A DNA stretch of 64,000 bases, taken from Pseudomonas aylmerensis (GTDB lineage: Bacteria > Pseudomonadota > Gammaproteobacteria > Pseudomonadales > Pseudomonadaceae). Made by a program: the position numbers and the translations under genes. Positions 17,432 through 25,299 of this stretch are shown piece by piece. Numbering within the stretch: position 1 is the stretch's first letter; each line of letters opens with the position of its first letter. The DNA is taken from NCBI RefSeq assembly GCF_001702265.1, contig NZ_MAUE01000033.1, positions 1 through 64,000 on the forward strand. The letters run 5' to 3'. The notes under the pieces were generated by a model. The model was not told the origin of the DNA. It was given only the letters and a program-made list of their open reading frames with translations, and did not search any database.

Positions 17432-18250
17432 TCAGCTTCGGGCGAAGGCTACGGCCGCCTCAAACTGCTCCTGCGTAGGCCGCACGCCGGTGTAGAGCAC
17501 AAACTGCTCCAACGCCTGAATGGCGATGACTTCCAAGCCCGTGATCACTTGCTTGCCTTGCGCCCGACCGCGCACGATCAGCGGCGTTTCGGCGGGGATC
17601 GCCACTACATCGAACAGCGTTTGCGCGGCATCCACCGCTTGCGCCGCGAACGCCAGCGCATCCGCCTCGGCCCCGCCGGTCATGCCGATCGGCGTCACGT
17701 TGATCAGCATCTGGGGGCGCAGGTCACCCAGGTCGGCTTGCCATTCGTACCCAAGGTTGCGGGCCAATGCCTGGCCGGCTGCAGCGTTGCGCGCCACGAT
17801 CACGCCATTGGCATAACCGCCGTCGCGCAAGGCACTGGCAACGGCCTTGGCCATACCGCCGCTGCCGCGCAGGGCGAAGGTCGATGCTTTCGGCACCGCA
17901 TGCTTTTTCAGCAGTTGTTCAATGGCGATGTAGTCAGTGTTGTAGGCCTTGAGATGGCCGTCGGTGTTGACGATGGTGTTCAAAGAGTCGATGGCTTGAA
18001 CCGAATCGTCGAGTTCGTCCACCAAGGCAATGGCGGCTTCCTTGAACGGCATGGAAACCCCGCAACCACGTATGCCCAACGCGCGAATACCACCTATCGC
18101 GCCGGGCAAATCCTGGCTGCTGAAAGCTTTATAGTAGAAGTTCAGACCCAGCTGTTCGTACAGATGGTTATGGAATCGCAGGCCAAAATTCCCGGGACGC
18201 GCCGACAGTGACATGCACAGTTGGGTGTCCTTGTTGGGGTGCATCTGCAT
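17432..18250 (-). CDS. Shikimate dehydrogenase-like protein
   Basis: A 272-residue member of the shikimate/quinate dehydrogenase family (AroE/YdiB-like). It has the substrate lysine motif SMPFKEAAIALVDE, the conserved NTDYIAIEQLL aspartate segment, a Rossmann motif in which the glycines are partly altered (LRGSGGMAKAVASALRD) and the NVTPIGM loop. It is a paralogue-type sequence rather than the main AroE: the usual GAGG is replaced by GSGG, and the first residues MCxSLSARPGNFG replace the AroE GxPIxHSxSP pattern, so the substrate may not be shikimate. AAGGAG lies seven bases before ATG 18250. No aromatic biosynthesis genes are adjacent. Confidence 0.82.
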   Translation of the reverse strand: MQMHPNKDTQLCMSLSARPGNFGLRFHNHLYEQLGLNFYYKAFSSQDLPGAIGGIRALGIRGCGVSMPFKEAAIALVDELDDSVQAIDSLNTIVNTDGHLKAYNTDYIAIEQLLKKHAVPKASTFALRGSGGMAKAVASALRDGGYANGVIVARNAAAGQALARNLGYEWQADLGDLRPQMLINVTPIGMTGGAEADALAFAAQAVDAAQTLFDVVAIPAETPLIVRGRAQGKQVITGLEVIAIQALEQFVLYTGVRPTQEQFEAAVAFARS

Positions 18251-18412
18251 GGAAAACTCCTTTGAGTAAGCAAATCGGTACAGACCTTACACAACCTTTA
18301 CCTAGCGGCCGTGCTGTTTTTCAGAAATACGTTGTCTTAAAAGTATCCCCGCGACATTACTTGAGTCTATTGATTGCAGACCACAAGCGCAGGGGCTAAC
18401 CGAGGAATGACC

Positions 18413-18760
18413 ATGATTCGTAAAATCCCCAAGATCGCCTTGCTTATCGGTGCACTCGCTATGGCCGGCCAAGCCTCCGCCCACGGTGGTGGATGGGGTG
18501 GCCCGGCTGTCTTGGGTGCGTTAGTCGGCGCAGCCGTCGTAGGCTCCGTGGTTGCCAGCCAGCCCCGCGAAGTCTATGTGCAGCAACCGGTATATGTGCA
18601 ACCTCAGCCGGTGTACGCCGCCCCACCGCCCGTCTATTACGCACCGCCACCACCGGTGTATGTGCAACAGCAGGTTTACTACCGCCCGGCACCGGTCTAC
18701 TACGGTCCACCGCGTGGTTACTACGGCCCTCCCCACGGCTATTACGGCCGCGGCTGGTAA
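18413..18760 (+). CDS. Small exported Pro/Tyr-rich protein
   Basis: A 115-residue protein with a cleavable signal peptide (MIRKIPKIALLIGAL to AQASA). The mature part has a short glycine-rich stretch, a hydrophobic segment (ALVGAAVVGSVVA), and then a low-complexity tail of repeated PVYV, PPPVYY and GPPxGYYG units rich in Pro, Tyr and Gln. Similar tails occur in periplasmic or envelope proteins of pseudomonads, but no function is known. ATG 18413 is chosen because GAGGA ends six bases before it; an ATG at 18407 lies too close to that site. A terminator follows. Confidence 0.75.
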   Translation: MIRKIPKIALLIGALAMAGQASAHGGGWGGPAVLGALVGAAVVGSVVASQPREVYVQQPVYVQPQPVYAAPPPVYYAPPPPVYVQQQVYYRPAPVYYGPPRGYYGPPHGYYGRGW

Positions 18761-18783
18761 TGGCCAATCGTCCTGTCTGAAAC

Positions 18784-18814
18784 AGGCCTCGCTTATACGC
18801 GGGGCCTTTTTTTT
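18784..18814 (+). terminator. Rho-independent terminator
   Basis: AGGCCTCGC (18784-18792) pairs with GCGGGGCCT (one G-T wobble) and is followed by eight T, just after the Pro/Tyr-rich protein gene. The stretch 18815-18993 up to the next gene shows no recognisable element. Confidence 0.88.
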
Positions 18815-18993
18815 GCGTGCAACGTCCGAATTTATGCGGCCAAGGTCGCTCTGAGGACAATGACGCGGGTGAAATCGCACATGATTGAGGCCAATGTCTA
18901 CTTGCTTGATGGGGCCTCGCGCTGTCATGTTTGTGTCACGACACACTCTCACTATCGATCCTGTCCACTCAATAACAACAAGGACGGCTGACC

Positions 18994-19188
18994 ATGCCCA
19001 CGCAAAACCCCCATCGCACCGCTGGCCTGTGCACGTCCAGCAAGGTCTATAGCGCCCTCACCGAGCTCAAGCACCTGGAGGGCCATCGCAGCGCCAAGTT
19101 CCTCGCGCTGCTGGCTGAAAACCTGGTGCACAAGGGTCTGCTCAGTGAGCAGGAAGTGGTGAACATGCTCGATCAGGTAGTGGACTGA
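18994..19188 (+). CDS. Small hypothetical protein
   Basis: A 64-residue protein with a probable helical C-terminal half (KFLALLAENLVHKGLLSEQEVVNMLDQVV) and a short polar N terminus. AAGGA lies a suitable distance upstream of the ATG and codon use matches neighbours, supporting a real gene. No family recognised; no signal peptide. The helical end with alternating Leu/Val suggests a protein-interaction or dimerisation role (speculative). Confidence 0.6.
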   Translation: MPTQNPHRTAGLCTSSKVYSALTELKHLEGHRSAKFLALLAENLVHKGLLSEQEVVNMLDQVVD

Positions 19189-19279
19189 CGCCTCACGTCG
19201 ATGTCGACTATCGAGCCAGGTGATTTTTCCTACGGCTCCCGGCACCGTAAGGTGACCTCCATAGCGATTGGAGGTTCTT

Positions 19280-19462
19280 ATGCCCACTGTTCAAATCATG
19301 TCCGTTATCGGCAGCGCCGTCCCCGCCCCTCTGCGGGAACTGGGGTTGCTCGCCTGCTGGTACCTGGTACGCGATGGCGAGGCCATCAGCGGCCCGCTCA
19401 CCTCGTTGTCCGCCGCCGAACAGCAACTGCGACAGGCGTCGAGCTTCAGGCTCCACGCCTGA
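19280..19462 (+). CDS. Small hypothetical protein
   Basis: A 60-residue protein (MPTVQIMSVIGSAVPAPL...) with a strong GGAGG seven bases before ATG 19280. The segment LLACWYLVRDGEAISGPL resembles short conserved proteins of unknown function in pseudomonads. It ends three bases from the convergent AI-2E-type gene. No membrane span or signal is convincing. Confidence 0.55.
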   Translation: MPTVQIMSVIGSAVPAPLRELGLLACWYLVRDGEAISGPLTSLSAAEQQLRQASSFRLHA

Positions 19463-19465
19463 AAC

Positions 19466-20533
19466 TCAAGGCAAGGGCAGCTTGACCCGCGGCTTGCTTT
19501 CGACAAACAGCGCCCAGGTCGACATGAACAGCGCCGCCACCAGCGGGCCGATCACAAAGCCGTTCAGGCCAAATACCGACAGGCCGCCAAGGGTCGAGAT
19601 CAAGATCAGGTAATCCGGCATCCGCGTGTCCTTGCCCACCAGGATCGGGCGCAGCACGTTGTCCACCAAGCCGATCACAAACACGCCAAACAAGCCCAGC
19701 ACCACGCCCTGCCAGATCGAACCACTCAGCAGGAAGTACACGGCCACCGGGCCCCAGACAATCCCGGCACCGACTGCCGGCAGCAGTGACAGAAACGCCA
19801 TCAGCACCGCCCAGAGCAACGCGCTGGGAATGTCCAGGAACCAGAAGATCAGGCCACCCAGCGCGCCCTGGGTCACGGCCACCAACACGTTGCCCTTGAC
19901 CGTCGCGCGCACCACCCGATTGAACTTGAGCTGCAGGCGGCGCTTCTGCGGTTCGGCCAACGGCACTGCCGTGCGCACCTTGCGCACCAGATCAGGGCCG
20001 TCGCGCAGCAGGAAAAACAGCAAGTACAGCATGATGAAAAAGCTCACCAGGAAATCAAACGTGCCCTGGCCAAAGCTGAATGCCTGGGACGCAAAGAACT
20101 GGCTGCCCTGCATCGCACTCTTGACGATCTTCTCCCGCAGCCCTTCAAGGTTGCCCATGCCGAAGCGGTCGAGCAGGTGCTGGAAGTACGGCGGCAAAAA
20201 GTTCTTGAACTGCTCGATATAGCCGGCCACGTCGAGCTTGCCGCTCTCGACGTTTTTGTACAGCGTGGCGCCCTCTTGCACCAGCAAGGCACTGGTGATG
20301 ATCACCGGCAAAATCGCGATCACCAGGCACACCGCCAAGGTGGTCAGGGACGTCAGGTTGCGGTTCCAGCCGAAGCGCTGCTGCAGGCGGCGCTGCATCG
20401 GGGCGAAGATGATGCCGAGGATGATCGCCCAGAACACTGCGCCGTAGAACGGCAGCAATATCCAGATAAAGGCGATGGTCACCAGGACCAGCAGTAACAG
20501 CAGGGTTTTGAATTGCAGGTTGGATTGATTCAT
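19466..20533 (-). CDS. AI-2E family (PerM-like) membrane transporter
   Basis: A 355-residue polytopic protein of the AI-2E exporter-like family (PF01594). It shows the N-terminal pair of helices, a long soluble stretch around residues 75-140, and the C-terminal conserved segments GALGGLIFWFLDIPSALLWAVLMAFLS and FVIGLVDNVLRPILVGKDTRMPD. Members transport autoinducer-2, sodium or other solutes; the substrate cannot be read from the sequence. A hairpin lies just upstream of the gene. Confidence 0.88.
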   Translation of the reverse strand: MNQSNLQFKTLLLLLVLVTIAFIWILLPFYGAVFWAIILGIIFAPMQRRLQQRFGWNRNLTSLTTLAVCLVIAILPVIITSALLVQEGATLYKNVESGKLDVAGYIEQFKNFLPPYFQHLLDRFGMGNLEGLREKIVKSAMQGSQFFASQAFSFGQGTFDFLVSFFIMLYLLFFLLRDGPDLVRKVRTAVPLAEPQKRRLQLKFNRVVRATVKGNVLVAVTQGALGGLIFWFLDIPSALLWAVLMAFLSLLPAVGAGIVWGPVAVYFLLSGSIWQGVVLGLFGVFVIGLVDNVLRPILVGKDTRMPDYLILISTLGGLSVFGLNGFVIGPLVAALFMSTWALFVESKPRVKLPLP

Positions 20534-20557
20534 GTCCGGTCCATGTCAGAAAAGCAG

Positions 20558-20575
20558 AGGGCCTGTGTAGGCCCT
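20558..20575. terminator. Short hairpin downstream of the redoxin gene
   Basis: AGGGCCT (20558-20564) and AGGCCCT (20569-20575) form a perfect 7-bp stem with a GTGT loop between the redoxin and AI-2E-type genes. On the minus strand it is followed by CTGCTTTTCT, so it may be a weak terminator of the redoxin gene. Confidence 0.4.
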
Positions 20576-20640
20576 GTTGCTTAGTCCACTGCGAAACCTG
20601 GGAGTGCCATCCTTTATCCCACCAGCATAGACCGCAATCT

Positions 20641-21177
20641 TCAATGGCCCGCCGCCTCACGCAACAGCGCCTGGATCATGGCCTCCTGCGCGTCATACCG
20701 GCCCTCGCCGAAGTGGCTGTAGCGCACCTGGCCCTGGGCATCGATCAGGTAATGCGCGGGCCAGTACTGATTATCGAAATTGCGCCAGATCGCATAGTTA
20801 TTGTCGATCGCGACCGGGTAGGTGATGCCCAGCTTGCGCACCTGCTCCCTGACATTCGTGATGATGTGCTCGTGGGCATATTCCGGGGTGTGCACGCCAA
20901 TGACCACCAGGCCGTCCCGTGCATACCGCTGGGCCCAGGCCTTGACGTGCGGCAGCGCCCGGCGGCAGTTGACACAGTCGTAGGTCCAGAAATCCACCAG
21001 CACCACTTTGCCCTTGAGCATCTCGGGTGTCAGCGGCGGTGAGTTGAGCCATTCGACCGCCCCGGCCAGCGACGGCATGGCGCCCTGGGGCTCGTTGCTC
21101 TCATTGCCTGCCACCTGGCTGGAAATCAGCGCGAAAGCCAGCAGCAGGCCGGCAAACACGGCCGTGATAAGTCGCAT
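20641..21177 (-). CDS. Exported thioredoxin-like protein (redoxin)
   Basis: A 178-residue periplasmic or membrane-anchored redoxin. A hydrophobic N-terminal signal (MRLITAVFAGLLLAFALI) is followed by a thioredoxin fold with an active-site CVNC in FWTYDCVNCRRALPHVKAW and the conserved IDNNYAIWRNFDNQYWPAHYLID segment typical of the redoxin domain in DipZ/TlpA-like proteins. Likely a thiol:disulfide oxidoreductase outside the cytoplasm. ATG 21177 is chosen for the signal peptide; the frame stays open to 22380 but that extension is only the antisense of trhP. Confidence 0.85.
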   Translation of the reverse strand: MRLITAVFAGLLLAFALISSQVAGNESNEPQGAMPSLAGAVEWLNSPPLTPEMLKGKVVLVDFWTYDCVNCRRALPHVKAWAQRYARDGLVVIGVHTPEYAHEHIITNVREQVRKLGITYPVAIDNNYAIWRNFDNQYWPAHYLIDAQGQVRYSHFGEGRYDAQEAMIQALLREAAGH

Positions 21178-21348
21178 GGGGATGACCTTGTGGAGACGGG
21201 GAGCGCCATTGAACGCCCCGGAGGTATCACGTCTGTGTCCACACCTAGCTGGCGATACACAGCGATACAAAATCGCCAAAGGACGACCTGGATCAATAAA
21301 CCGCCGGCCCACCTGCACTACCCTCGCGCCCTTTTGCGACCCACGCCC

Positions 21349-22677
21349 ATGCTCCCTGCGATTGCCTCCCCACTGCCAGCCCCTGAACTGCTCGCCCCCG
21401 CGGGCAGCCTGAAAAACATGCGCTACGCCTTCGCCTACGGCGCCGATGCGGTCTATGCCGGCCAGCCGCGCTACAGCCTGCGCGTGCGCAACAACGAGTT
21501 CGATCACCCCAACCTGGCCCTGGGTATCGAGGAAGCCCACGCGCTGGGCAAGCGCTTCTACGTGGTGGTGAATATCGCGCCGCACAACGCCAAGCTGAAG
21601 ACCTTCCTCAAGGACCTCGCGCCCGTGATCGCCATGCGCCCGGATGCGCTGATCATGTCCGACCCGGGGCTGATCATGCTGGTGCGCCGCAACTACCCGT
21701 GGATGCCGATCCACCTGTCGGTGCAGGCGAACACGGTGAATTGGGCCAGCGTGGAGTTCTGGCAGCAACAAGGCATCAGCCGGATCATTTTGTCGCGCGA
21801 GCTTTCCCTGGAGGAAATTGACGAAATCCGCCAGCAGGTGCCAGCCATGGAGCTGGAAGTGTTCGTCCACGGTGCCCTGTGCATGGCCTATTCCGGGCGC
21901 TGCCTGCTCTCGGGCTACATGAATAAACGCGACGCCAACCAGGGCACCTGCACCAATGCCTGCCGCTGGAAGTACCAGGCCACGCCGGCCGTGGAAAATA
22001 CCACCGGCGATATCGTCCAGGCATTCGAACCGACGCTGGGGATCGGCACCCCGACCGACCAGGTCTTCCTGCTGCAGGAAGCCAACCGTCCGGATGAGCA
22101 GATGCCCGCTTTCGAAGACGAACACGGCACCTACATCATGAACGCCAAGGATTTGCGCGCGGTGCAGCATGTGGCGCGCCTGACCCGGATGGGCGTGCAT
22201 TCGCTGAAGATCGAAGGCCGGACCAAATCCCACTTCTACTGCGCGCGCACCACCCAGGTGTATCGCCGTGCCATTGATGATGCGGTGGCCGGCCGTGAAT
22301 TCGACCGCAGCCTGATGACCGACCTGGAGTCGCTGGCCCAGCGCGGCTACACCGAAGGTTTCCTGCGCCGCCATGTGCACGACGAATACCAGAACTACCA
22401 GAACGGCAGCTCAGTCTCGGAGCGCCAGCAGTTTGTCGGCGAGTTGACCGGCGAGCGGCGCGGCGAACTGGCCGAGGTCAAGGTCAAGAATCGCTTTGCC
22501 GTGGGCAACCACCTGGAATTGATGACGCCCACCGGCAACTTTCACTTTGACCTGGCCACCCTGCACAACGCCCAGGGCGAAGCCATCAAAGTAGCGCCGG
22601 GGGATGGGCACACGGTGTATGTGCCCCTGCCCGCCGAGATGGAACTGCAGTTTGGCCTGCTGATGCGCGACCTCTAG
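21349..22677 (+). CDS. trhP: tRNA hydroxylation protein TrhP (U32 peptidase-like, YegQ)
   Basis: A 442-residue U32-family protein closely resembling E. coli YegQ/TrhP, which with prephenate-derived chemistry hydroxylates uridine 34 of tRNAs to form 5-hydroxyuridine. Highly conserved stretches include SLKNMRYAFAYGADAVYAGQ, FVHGALCMAYSGRCLLSGY and NQGTCTNACRW; the cysteines of the latter two are probably the Fe-S ligands of the family. The length matches the E. coli protein (453). ATG 21349 begins directly before the conserved PELLAPAG; the upstream open frame has no similarity. The stop overlaps that of the convergent aminotransferase gene (shared CTAG). Confidence 0.93.
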   Translation: MLPAIASPLPAPELLAPAGSLKNMRYAFAYGADAVYAGQPRYSLRVRNNEFDHPNLALGIEEAHALGKRFYVVVNIAPHNAKLKTFLKDLAPVIAMRPDALIMSDPGLIMLVRRNYPWMPIHLSVQANTVNWASVEFWQQQGISRIILSRELSLEEIDEIRQQVPAMELEVFVHGALCMAYSGRCLLSGYMNKRDANQGTCTNACRWKYQATPAVENTTGDIVQAFEPTLGIGTPTDQVFLLQEANRPDEQMPAFEDEHGTYIMNAKDLRAVQHVARLTRMGVHSLKIEGRTKSHFYCARTTQVYRRAIDDAVAGREFDRSLMTDLESLAQRGYTEGFLRRHVHDEYQNYQNGSSVSERQQFVGELTGERRGELAEVKVKNRFAVGNHLELMTPTGNFHFDLATLHNAQGEAIKVAPGDGHTVYVPLPAEMELQFGLLMRDL

Positions 22678-23876
22678 CGGGTCGCCAGGCAAAACCGGCG
22701 GATCGCTTCGCACGCCTGGCGCAAGGAATCCTCATCCAGCGCATAGGCAATGCGCAGGTACGGCGCCAGGCCGAACGCACTGCCGTGTACCACCGCCACA
22801 TTGGCTTCGTCGAGCAGCGCGTGCGCCACGTCTTCATCGGTGCGCAGCAGCGTGCCGCCAGGTGTGGTACGACCGAGCAGGCCGGCGCAGGACGCGAAGG
22901 CGTAGAACGCACCCGAAGGTTTCAGGCACTCCAAACCCGGTGTGGCATTCAGAAAAGCCACCACCCAGTCCCGACGCGCCTCGAACACCGCCCGCGACTG
23001 CTGGAGAAAAGCCTGCGGGCCGTTCAATGCCGCGATGGCGGCCTGCTGGGAAATCGCACTGGCTCCCGAGGTCTGCTGGCCCTGGAGTTTTTCCATGGCC
23101 TCCAGCAACCAGCGCGGCCCGGTGGCGAAACCGATGCGCCAGCCGGTCATGGCGTAGGCCTTGGACACGCCGTTCATGGTCAGCACGCGCGGTGCCAACC
23201 GAGGTTCCACTTGCGCCAGGGTGTGGAAGGTTTGCCCGTCGAACAGCAAGTGCTCGTAGATATCGTCCGCCAGCACCAGCACATGGGGATGCTGCAACAC
23301 TACCTGCGCCAGGGCCTGCAGCTCCTCGCGGCTGTACACCGCGCCGGTCGGATTGGACGGCGAATTGAGGATCAGCCAGCGCGTGCTGGGGGTGATCGCC
23401 TGGTCCAGCGCGGCGGGCGTCAACTTGAAAGCGTCTTCGGCACTGCACGCCACGATCTTCGCCGTGCCGCCGCACAACTCGACCATTTCCGGGTAACTGA
23501 CCCAATACGGCGCGGGCACGATCACCTCGTCGCCTTCGTTCAGCGTGGCCGCCAGCGCGTTGTAGATCACATGCTTGCCGCCGTTGCTCACCAGGGTGTC
23601 CTGCCAGTTCACGTCCAGGCCATTTTCACGGTGGAATTTATCCGCCACGGCTTCACGCAAGGCGCGTACACCGGCGACCTGGGTGTAGCGCGTCTGGCCG
23701 TTGCGGATCGCGTCGATACCGGCCTGGCGAATGTGCTCCGGCGTGTCGAAATCCGGCTCACCGGCGCACAGCGAGATGATCTTCGCACCTTCGGCACGGC
23801 GGGCGGCCACGCGGTCGATGATGCGGTACGTGGCGGAAGGCTTGGCCTGGGCCAGGCGCTTGTTCAGAGTATTCAC
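22674..23876 (-). CDS. Class I/II PLP-dependent aminotransferase (AspC-like)
   Basis: A 400-residue fold-type I aminotransferase of the aspartate aminotransferase I-beta group. The PLP lysine lies in MNGVSKAYAMTGWRIGFA; the substrate-binding NPSNPTGAVYSREEL and the C-terminal arginine in PYLRIAYALD are present. It starts with GTG at 23876, overlapping the stop of the preceding RraA-like gene (GTGA), so its synthesis is coupled to two RraA-like aldolases. This context suggests it supplies or consumes a 2-oxo acid such as pyruvate, oxaloacetate or 4-hydroxy-4-methyl-2-oxoglutarate. Amino-acid specificity is not resolvable. Confidence 0.9.
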   Translation of the reverse strand: MNTLNKRLAQAKPSATYRIIDRVAARRAEGAKIISLCAGEPDFDTPEHIRQAGIDAIRNGQTRYTQVAGVRALREAVADKFHRENGLDVNWQDTLVSNGGKHVIYNALAATLNEGDEVIVPAPYWVSYPEMVELCGGTAKIVACSAEDAFKLTPAALDQAITPSTRWLILNSPSNPTGAVYSREELQALAQVVLQHPHVLVLADDIYEHLLFDGQTFHTLAQVEPRLAPRVLTMNGVSKAYAMTGWRIGFATGPRWLLEAMEKLQGQQTSGASAISQQAAIAALNGPQAFLQQSRAVFEARRDWVVAFLNATPGLECLKPSGAFYAFASCAGLLGRTTPGGTLLRTDEDVAHALLDEANVAVVHGSAFGLAPYLRIAYALDEDSLRQACEAIRRFCLATR

Positions 23877-24532
23877 GCGTCCTTCCTCTGCAAGGTGTGA
23901 TAGCCCAGGGATTCACGGGCCTGCCTGAGGGTCTTGCCGGCTTCGATCTGCGCCCGGATCTGCGATTCGACGGCCTCGATCTGGCGGGCGGTACGCGCGA
24001 CTTCCTCGGCACGCGCCCGGGGCACCAACAGCACGCCATTGGCATCGGCCACCACGATGTCGCGCGCACACACACGGGCGCCGCTGATAGCCACCGGCTG
24101 GTTCACCGCCAGGACTTGCACACGGTCCTTGCCGGTGCGCATGTAGCGGCCTCGGGTAAACAGCGGGTAACCGTCGCCCAAGGCCTTGCTGACGTCGCGG
24201 CACACGCCATCGATCACCGTCGCCGCGATGCCACGGCTGCCGGCGTACTGGGTCATGATGTCGCCCCACACAGTGCAGTCAGTCCGACCGGCATTGGCGA
24301 TCACCACCACATCCCCCGGCAACACGTCCTCGATAAAGTCGCCGACCGAACCCGGCGGCATGCTGGCCGGTACGTATTGCACGGTGAACGCCGGGCCCAC
24401 CACGGTGCCGGAGTAATTATCCAGCGGTGCGATTCCCAGGCAATGGCCGGCGATGCCCAGTTTGTCCATGGCATCCGAGACGCCCGGGGTGTCGAGCCCT
24501 TCGAACAGGGCGACAAGCTGTTGATCGTTCAT
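23873..24532 (-). CDS. RraA-family (HMG/CHA aldolase-like) protein, copy 2
   Basis: A 219-residue RraA-like protein. Its fold is shared by RNase E regulator RraA and by 4-hydroxy-4-methyl-2-oxoglutarate/4-carboxy-4-hydroxy-2-oxoadipate aldolases. The aldolase metal/substrate motif GVCRD (Arg-Asp) and the preceding GDIMTQYAGSRGIAATVID glycine-rich loop are intact, favouring an enzymatic aldolase/decarboxylase over an RNase E inhibitor. It overlaps both neighbours by four bases (ATGA upstream, GTGA downstream). It differs clearly in sequence from the adjacent copy, so this is an old duplication or a heteromeric pair. Confidence 0.85.
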   Translation of the reverse strand: MNDQQLVALFEGLDTPGVSDAMDKLGIAGHCLGIAPLDNYSGTVVGPAFTVQYVPASMPPGSVGDFIEDVLPGDVVVIANAGRTDCTVWGDIMTQYAGSRGIAATVIDGVCRDVSKALGDGYPLFTRGRYMRTGKDRVQVLAVNQPVAISGARVCARDIVVADANGVLLVPRARAEEVARTARQIEAVESQIRAQIEAGKTLRQARESLGYHTLQRKDA

Positions 24533-25197
24533 CGGGCAGGCTCCACGCGGATGGCTTCAAATTGGCGGTCATGCATCACGTCGGCGACCGAACGACCGCT
24601 GCGCACGGCATCGATCATCCCCGCTTCACGGGCGGCGATGCGCTCGCTCAACGCCAGCACCTGGTCGATCACCGCAGCCGGGATAAACACGCTGCCGCAG
24701 CGGTCGGCGATCACGTAGTCATCCTGCGCAACGTCCACGCCGCCGACGCGGATGGTCACGCCGGAATCGACCTGCACCACGCGATTGCGCGCGCTGATCA
24801 TGGTCACCCCACGTCCGTAGACCGGGTAGCCGATGGACACGCTGCCGTCGATATCGCGGCTGAAACCGTCGATCACCGAACCGCGAATGCCCTTGGCCAC
24901 GGCGGCATTGGCGATGATGTCACCCCAGCACGAGATGCCATCGAGGCCCCCGGCGATCACCAGCACGCGGTCATCCGTGGTGATTGCGTCGATCACCGGC
25001 GAGATCAGGTGCACGCCGGGCGCGGCGTCGGTCTTGGGTGCCAGTTTGACCGTGCTGGCGCGGCCGACCACCTTTGGGCAGTCCCACAACGGGCGGATGC
25101 CCACCACGGCGCCCGGCAGTTGCAGGAAGTCGAGGGCGTCGGAGACGGTGTTGGTGTCGAGTTCAGCCAGGCGCTGAAGCGGGTCGGGAGGTGACAT
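24529..25197 (-). CDS. RraA-family (HMG/CHA aldolase-like) protein, copy 1
   Basis: A 222-residue RraA-like protein, first gene of a three-gene operon. The glycine-rich loop SCWGDIIANAAVAKGIRGSVID and the Arg-Asp motif GFSRD characteristic of divalent-metal HMG/CHA aldolases are present. The N terminus DTNTVSDALDFLQLPG is typical. The reaction is likely retro-aldol cleavage of a 4-hydroxy-2-oxo acid to pyruvate plus a second oxo acid, or a related decarboxylation; the natural substrate is not identified. A perfect 7-bp hairpin lies across the ribosome-binding site (25203-25226). Confidence 0.85.
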   Translation of the reverse strand: MSPPDPLQRLAELDTNTVSDALDFLQLPGAVVGIRPLWDCPKVVGRASTVKLAPKTDAAPGVHLISPVIDAITTDDRVLVIAGGLDGISCWGDIIANAAVAKGIRGSVIDGFSRDIDGSVSIGYPVYGRGVTMISARNRVVQVDSGVTIRVGGVDVAQDDYVIADRCGSVFIPAAVIDQVLALSERIAAREAGMIDAVRSGRSVADVMHDRQFEAIRVEPAR

Positions 25198-25202
25198 GAG
25201 AT

Positions 25203-25226
25203 GAGCCCCTGTTGTGGTTGGGGCTC
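25203..25226 (-). promoter_or_regulatory. Hairpin covering the Shine-Dalgarno of the first RraA-like gene
   Basis: GAGCCCC and GGGGCTC form a perfect 7-bp stem with a 10-base loop. On the minus strand the AGGGG that serves as ribosome-binding site before ATG 25197 lies inside the downstream arm. It could limit translation, or be a remnant terminator of the upstream chemoreceptor gene (no T run follows, which argues against that). Confidence 0.4.
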
Positions 25227-25299
25227 AAGTCTCACTGAGGCGCTGTGATGGGTATATTCGTATTAACGTTAGGCAGACATACGCCCAAGCTATGGTTGC

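Noticed and set aside
20641..22380. A 579-codon reading of the redoxin gene
   Set aside because: Only the last 178 codons form a signal peptide plus redoxin; the rest is antisense to trhP and overlaps its coding region.
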